From the NCBI GenBank assembly GCA_025935735.1, contig JAICUS010000029.1:1-20827 (forward strand): a stretch of 20,827 bases of DNA, written 5' to 3'. The position numbers and the translations under genes are program-made. Positions within the stretch are counted from its first letter, which is position 1; each line of letters begins with the position of its first letter. Below, one piece after another: positions 17,230 to 20,827 of the stretch. The notes under the pieces were generated by a model. That model was not told the origin of the DNA. It saw only the letters and a program-made list of their open reading frames with translations, and made no database searches. The DNA is from Solirubrobacteraceae bacterium (lineage in GTDB: Bacteria; Actinomycetota; Thermoleophilia; Solirubrobacterales; Solirubrobacteraceae).

Positions 17230-19959
17230 ATGGCGATTCCGGTGGACCCCGGCCTCGCGTCGCTCGCGTTCGTCGGCCGCCGCCGGCAGCTGGACGCGCT
17301 GGCGGGCGCGCTGCGGGACGCCCGCGAGGGGGCGTCGCGGCTCGCGCTCGTCGAGGGGCCGGCGGGGATCGGCAAGACCGCGCTGATCGACCGCTTCCTG
17401 GCCGGCGCGGGCGAGATCACCGTCCTGCGGGCCAGCGGCGACGAGTCCGAGCGCGAGCTCGCCGGCGGCGTGATCGACCAGCTGCTGCGCCGGGCGGGCG
17501 AGGCGCCGCTCGACGCCGCCGACCACGTCGTCCTCGGGGCGCGGCTGCTCGACCTGCTCGGGGTGCTGCAGGACGAGCGGCCGGTGACGGTGGTCATCGA
17601 CGACGCGCACTGGGCCGACCCGCTGTCGCTGCGCGCGCTGCTGTTCGTCGTGCGCCGGCTCGTCGCCGACCACGTGCTGGTGATCGTGGCCACCCGCGAG
17701 GCGGTCCCGGACCTGCCGGAGGGGCTGACCAAGGCGGCGCAGGCGGACGGCTGCTGGCTCGTGCTCGAGCCGTTCTCGCCGGCCGAGCTGCGCGAGCTGG
17801 CCGGCGCGCGGGGCAAGCAGCTCTCCGCCGGCGCCCTGCGGCGGCTGGAGGCGCACACCGGCGGCAACCCGCTCTACACCACTGCGCTGCTGGACGAGCT
17901 GCCGGCCGACGTCTGGCACCGCCACGACGACCTGCCCGCGCCGCGCTCGTTCGCCGCGGTGGTCGCCCGGCGCGTGGCGGACTGCTCGCCCGAGGCGGCC
18001 CGGCTGCTCGAGGCGACGGCGGTGCTCGGGCCGCGCGTCCCGCTGGCCACGGCGGCCGAGCTGGGCGGGGTGGGCGAGCCGCTGGTCGCGCTGGATGAGG
18101 CCGCGGACGCCGGGCTGCTGCGCCGCCCCGGCCCGCCCGACCCGCCGGGGCTCCCCGTGCCCGCGTTCCCGCACCCGCTGGTCGCCGCCGCGATCTACGA
18201 CCGCATCCCGGCCGCCCGCCGGGCGCGGCTGCACGCGCAGGCGGCGGAGATCGTGGACGACGAGTGGATCGCGCTGCGCCACCTCGCCGCCGCCGCGCCG
18301 GGCTACGACGCCGGGCTGGCCGACCGCCTGGCCGCGTTCGCCGAGCGCAAGGAGGTCGGCCATGCGCTGCCGGTGGCGTCGCTGGCCATGGTCACCGCCG
18401 CCCGGCTCTCGCCCGACCGGGCGCAGCGCGAGGACCGGCTCCTGCGCGCGGTCGACTGGATGCTCGTGGCCGGCGACGCCGCGCACGCCCGGGCGTTCGC
18501 CGAGCACATCGCCGGCTTCGCCGAGGGGCCGCGGCGCTCGAGCATCCTCGGCCAGCTGGCCGAGCTCGAGGGCCGCATCGACGAGGCCGCGCGGCTGTTC
18601 GCCGAGGCCTGGGAGCACTGCGACGCGGACGCGGACCCGGTGCTCGCGGCGATGATCGCCCACCGCAACGCCTACCACGCGCTGCGCTCGCTGGCCGACG
18701 AGCGGGTGGTGGAGTGGAGCCGGCGCGCGCTCGCCCTCGCGCCGCGCGACCCGCTCGCGGTGGGCTGGGCGGGGACGCTGGCGCTCAGCCTGTGGCGGCT
18801 CGGCCGCCCCGGCGAGGCGTTCGCCGTGCTCGAGGAGGCGCGGACCGGCGACCCGATCAGCGACGTCTACCTGCGCGGCCAGCGCGGCTGGCTGCGGCTG
18901 GCCGGTGACGACGTCGAGGGCGCGCGCGCCGACCTGGAGGCGGCGGCGGCCGAGGAGCTGCGCCTCGGGGCGGTGCTGTTCAGCTCGATCCGGCTGACGA
19001 TCCTCTCGCGCGCCCACTTCACCGCCGGCGACTGGGGCGCCGCGGCGGTCGCGGCCGAGCGGGCGATGGCGCTGGCCGCGGAGGCCGAGCACCCGCACTC
19101 GGCGTTCGTGTGGTGGGCCGCGGTGGCCGTTCCCGCCGCCCGCGGCGAGTGGGAGACGGCGGACGCGTACGCCCGCGCGGCCGCCGCCGAGCCGGTGGAC
19201 GCGCTCGACCGCACGGTGGCGCTCGGGATGGCGCTCGCCGAGGTCGCCGCCGCCCGCAACGAGCCCGAGCAGGTGCTGGCCGCGCTCGAGCCCGTGGCCG
19301 CCCTGAGCCCGAACCCGGGCATCGACGAGCCGGGCTTCTGGCCCTGGCAGGGGCTGTATGCCGACGCGTTGGTGTCGCTCGATCGCGCCGCCGAGGCGGA
19401 CCGCTTCCTGCGCGCGCACGAGGAGCGCGCGCAGGCCCGCGGCCGCCAGGCGATGGTCGCCCGGCTGGCGCGGGTGCGCGGCCGGATCGAGGCCGCGTGC
19501 GGGGAGCGCGAGGGGGCCGAGGCCGCGTTCCGGCGGGCGCTCGAGCACGTCGAGCCGCTGGGCATGCCCTACGAGCACGCGCTGGTCCACCTGGCCTACG
19601 GCCAGTTCCTGCGCCGCAACGGACGCCGGCGGGCGGCCGCCGACCAGCTCACGGGCGCGCAGGCGCTGCTCACCGAGCTCGGCGCCCGGCCCGCGCTCGA
19701 GCGCACCGAGCGCGAGCTCGAGGCCTGCGGGCTGCACCCGGTCCGCCGCCAGGGCAGCCCGCGGCCGGACCTGACGCCGCAGGAGCAGTCGATCGCGCGG
19801 CTGGTGGCCACGGGCCGGACCAACCGCGAGGTGGCCGCCGAGCTGCTGCTCAGCGCCAAGACCGTGGAGATGCACCTGACCCGGATCTACGCCAAGCTCG
19901 GGATCAGCTCGCGGGCCCGGCTCGTGGCCATGGGGGCCGAGGGGCTGCTCCAGCGATAG
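17230..19959 (+). CDS. Large ATP-binding LuxR-family transcriptional regulator (LAL/MalT-like)
   Basis: A 909-residue regulator. The N terminus has an AAA/NB-ARC-like ATPase: FVGRRRQL, Walker A GPAGIGKT at residues 43-50 and a Walker B-like VTVVIDDAHWADPLSLRALL. The middle is Ala-rich and helical, with tetratricopeptide-like repeats. The C-terminal 62 residues are a LuxR/GerE helix-turn-helix: LTPQEQSIARLVATGRTNRE, then VAAELLLSAKTVEMHLTRIY and AKLGISSRARLV. In MalT-type proteins ATP and an inducer drive assembly on DNA. I chose the ATG at 17230 because it leaves room for promoters and follows a -10 box; an in-frame ATG at 17149 would add 27 residues unlike the family and leave only 35 bp to the divergent GH3 gene. 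Position between the rhamnoside operon and rhaI suggests it activates both; the ligand is unknown. Confidence 0.92.
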   Translation: MAIPVDPGLASLAFVGRRRQLDALAGALRDAREGASRLALVEGPAGIGKTALIDRFLAGAGEITVLRASGDESERELAGGVIDQLLRRAGEAPLDAADHVVLGARLLDLLGVLQDERPVTVVIDDAHWADPLSLRALLFVVRRLVADHVLVIVATREAVPDLPEGLTKAAQADGCWLVLEPFSPAELRELAGARGKQLSAGALRRLEAHTGGNPLYTTALLDELPADVWHRHDDLPAPRSFAAVVARRVADCSPEAARLLEATAVLGPRVPLATAAELGGVGEPLVALDEAADAGLLRRPGPPDPPGLPVPAFPHPLVAAAIYDRIPAARRARLHAQAAEIVDDEWIALRHLAAAAPGYDAGLADRLAAFAERKEVGHALPVASLAMVTAARLSPDRAQREDRLLRAVDWMLVAGDAAHARAFAEHIAGFAEGPRRSSILGQLAELEGRIDEAARLFAEAWEHCDADADPVLAAMIAHRNAYHALRSLADERVVEWSRRALALAPRDPLAVGWAGTLALSLWRLGRPGEAFAVLEEARTGDPISDVYLRGQRGWLRLAGDDVEGARADLEAAAAEELRLGAVLFSSIRLTILSRAHFTAGDWGAAAVAAERAMALAAEAEHPHSAFVWWAAVAVPAARGEWETADAYARAAAAEPVDALDRTVALGMALAEVAAARNEPEQVLAALEPVAALSPNPGIDEPGFWPWQGLYADALVSLDRAAEADRFLRAHEERAQARGRQAMVARLARVRGRIEAACGEREGAEAAFRRALEHVEPLGMPYEHALVHLAYGQFLRRNGRRRAAADQLTGAQALLTELGARPALERTERELEACGLHPVRRQGSPRPDLTPQEQSIARLVATGRTNREVAAELLLSAKTVEMHLTRIYAKLGISSRARLVAMGAEGLLQR

Positions 19960-19971
19960 GGATTTCCCTGT

Positions 19972-19999
19972 CGCGAAGTGGCGCGCCCGCGAAATAGCG
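19972..19999 (+). repeat. Imperfect direct repeat upstream of rhaI, candidate regulator binding site
   Basis: CGCGAAGTGGCG (19972-19983) and CGCGAAATAGCG (19988-19999) match at 10 of 12 positions and are spaced 16 bp apart. The second copy overlaps the probable -10 box of rhaI. Two direct half-sites would suit a LuxR-type activator or a repressor, but the second copy's overlap with the -10 argues more for repression. I did not find an obvious copy in the 17114-17229 region. Confidence 0.4.
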
Positions 20000-20000
20000 T
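19995..20000 (+). promoter_or_regulatory. Probable -10 box of rhaI (leaderless or nearly so)
   Basis: TAGCGT fits TANNNT and lies 10 nt before the rhaI ATG at 20011, with no Shine-Dalgarno between. The whole gap after the LuxR gene is only 51 bp, so rhaI could also be read from the regulator's transcript. Confidence 0.42.
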
Positions 20001-20010
20001 TCCCGCCCGG

Positions 20011-20827
20011 ATGCCGAACCTCGTCAGCGCGTTCCGCGACCTGGTGATCGAGACGCCGTCCTGGGGGTACGGCGACTCGGGCACGCGGTTTGCCGTCTTC
20101 CCCCAGCCCGGGCGCCCGCGGGACGTCTATGAGCGCGTCGACGACGCGGCGGAGGTGCACCGGCTCACCGGCACCGCCGGCGCGGTGGCGCTGCACTTCC
20201 CCTGGGACACGGTGGAGGACTACGAGCACCTGCGCGGCTACGTCGAGTCGCGCGGGCTGCGGGTCGGCGCGGTCAACCCGAACCTCTTCCAGGACCCGGA
20301 CTACAAGCTCGGCTCGGTCGCGCACCCCGACCCGGCGGTGCGCGAGAAGGCGGTGGCGCACCTGCTCGAGTGCGTGGAGATCGCGTCGGCGCTCGGGTCG
20401 AGCGCGCAGTCGCTGTGGCTGGCCGACGGCACCAACTACGCGGGGCAGGACGACCTGCGCGAGCGCCGGCGGCGGATGCTGGACGCGCTGGGGCGGGTGT
20501 ATGCCGCGCTGCCGGCCGAGCAGGAGCTGCTGGTCGAGTACAAGCTGTTCGAGCCCGGCTTCTACGCCACCGACCTGGCCGACTGGGGCAGCGCGCTGCT
20601 GACCTGCCTGAAGCTCGGGGAGCGGGCGCGGGTGCTCGTCGACCTCGGCCACCACGCCCAGGGCGTGAACATCGAGCAGATCGTGGCGTTCCTGGCCGAC
20701 GAGGAGCGGCTGGGCGGCTTCCACTTCAACAACCGCAAGTACGCCGACGACGACCTGATCGTCGGCTCGGTCAACCCGTTCGAGCTGTTCCTGATCTTCG
20801 TCGAGCTGGCGGCGTCGGATCCGCTGC
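20011..20827 (+). CDS. rhaI: L-rhamnose isomerase, N-terminal part (3' end outside window)
   Basis: The frame from ATG 20011 runs off the right edge after 272 codons; the family is about 380-430 residues, so roughly the last third is missing. It converts L-rhamnose to L-rhamnulose in the cytoplasm. It belongs to the xylose-isomerase-like barrel group of RhaI (Pseudomonas stutzeri type), not E. coli RhaA. Landmarks: [85 protein letters not shown] with metal ligand candidate E176, [17 protein letters not shown] with D211 and H214/H215, and [20 protein letters not shown] with H238. It follows the LuxR regulator and probably opens a rhamnose catabolic operon continuing past the window (aldolase/dehydrogenase, kinase or mutarotase genes expected). 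Confidence 0.92.
   Translation, partial: MPNLVSAFRDLVIETPSWGYGDSGTRFAVFPQPGRPRDVYERVDDAAEVHRLTGTAGAVALHFPWDTVEDYEHLRGYVESRGLRVGAVNPNLFQDPDYKLGSVAHPDPAVREKAVAHLLECVEIASALGSSAQSLWLADGTNYAGQDDLRERRRRMLDALGRVYAALPAEQELLVEYKLFEPGFYATDLADWGSALLTCLKLGERARVLVDLGHHAQGVNIEQIVAFLADEERLGGFHFNNRKYADDDLIVGSVNPFELFLIFVELAASDPL

Noticed and set aside
17068..20724. Very long minus-strand open frame opposite the LuxR gene and rhaI
   Set aside because: Shadow of GC-rich coding. Both plus-strand genes have clear domains and motifs.

Overview
The window is very GC-rich, with third codon positions almost all G or C, GTG starts at many genes and genes overlapping by four bases. Together with a GH78/GH3 sugar operon, a large LuxR-type ATPase regulator and promoters that look leaderless, this suggests a soil actinobacterium. 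Thermoleophilia (the Solirubrobacter/Conexibacter kind) is my best guess, but the lineage is inference. I saw no rRNA, tRNA, CRISPR array, phage gene or insertion sequence.

Region A (1-7745, + strand) is a tightly packed sugar or polyol uptake operon: the C-terminal end of a SorC/DeoR-type sugar-sensing regulator, a DUF2291 membrane-anchored protein, a ribose-type (CUT2) ABC transporter (fused double ATPase, permease, lipoprotein binding protein), a secreted DUF1593 nucleoside-hydrolase-like protein and an FGGY carbohydrate kinase. Neighbours overlap by 4 bp, are 2 nt apart, or (before the binding protein) are separated by a short gap with a strong Shine-Dalgarno. The logic is outside cleavage, import, then phosphorylation. 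The substrate cannot be read from the sequence.

Region B (7729-8554) is an insertion or deletion scar. A C-terminal remnant of a TetR-family regulator lies on the minus strand, truncated by an AbrB-type antitoxin / PIN-domain toxin pair on the plus strand. A small inverted repeat overlaps the likely antitoxin promoter.

Region C (8567-17113, - strand) is a five-gene operon transcribed right to left: secreted GH3 beta-glycosidase, cytoplasmic GH78 alpha-L-rhamnosidase, lipoprotein sugar-binding protein and two CUT1-type permeases. It has no ATPase of its own, so it probably borrows a shared one. The enzyme pair suits rhamnosyl-glucosides such as plant flavonoid diglycosides or saponins.

Region D (17114-20827, + strand) diverges from C. 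A short intergenic region leads to a large LuxR-family ATP-binding regulator, then to L-rhamnose isomerase (rhaI), which is cut by the window end. Regulator and rhaI each carry a TAGMGT-type -10 box 10-11 nt before the ATG and lack a Shine-Dalgarno. Regions C and D together make a rhamnoside uptake, hydrolysis and rhamnose catabolism locus; later rhamnose pathway genes are expected just beyond the right edge.
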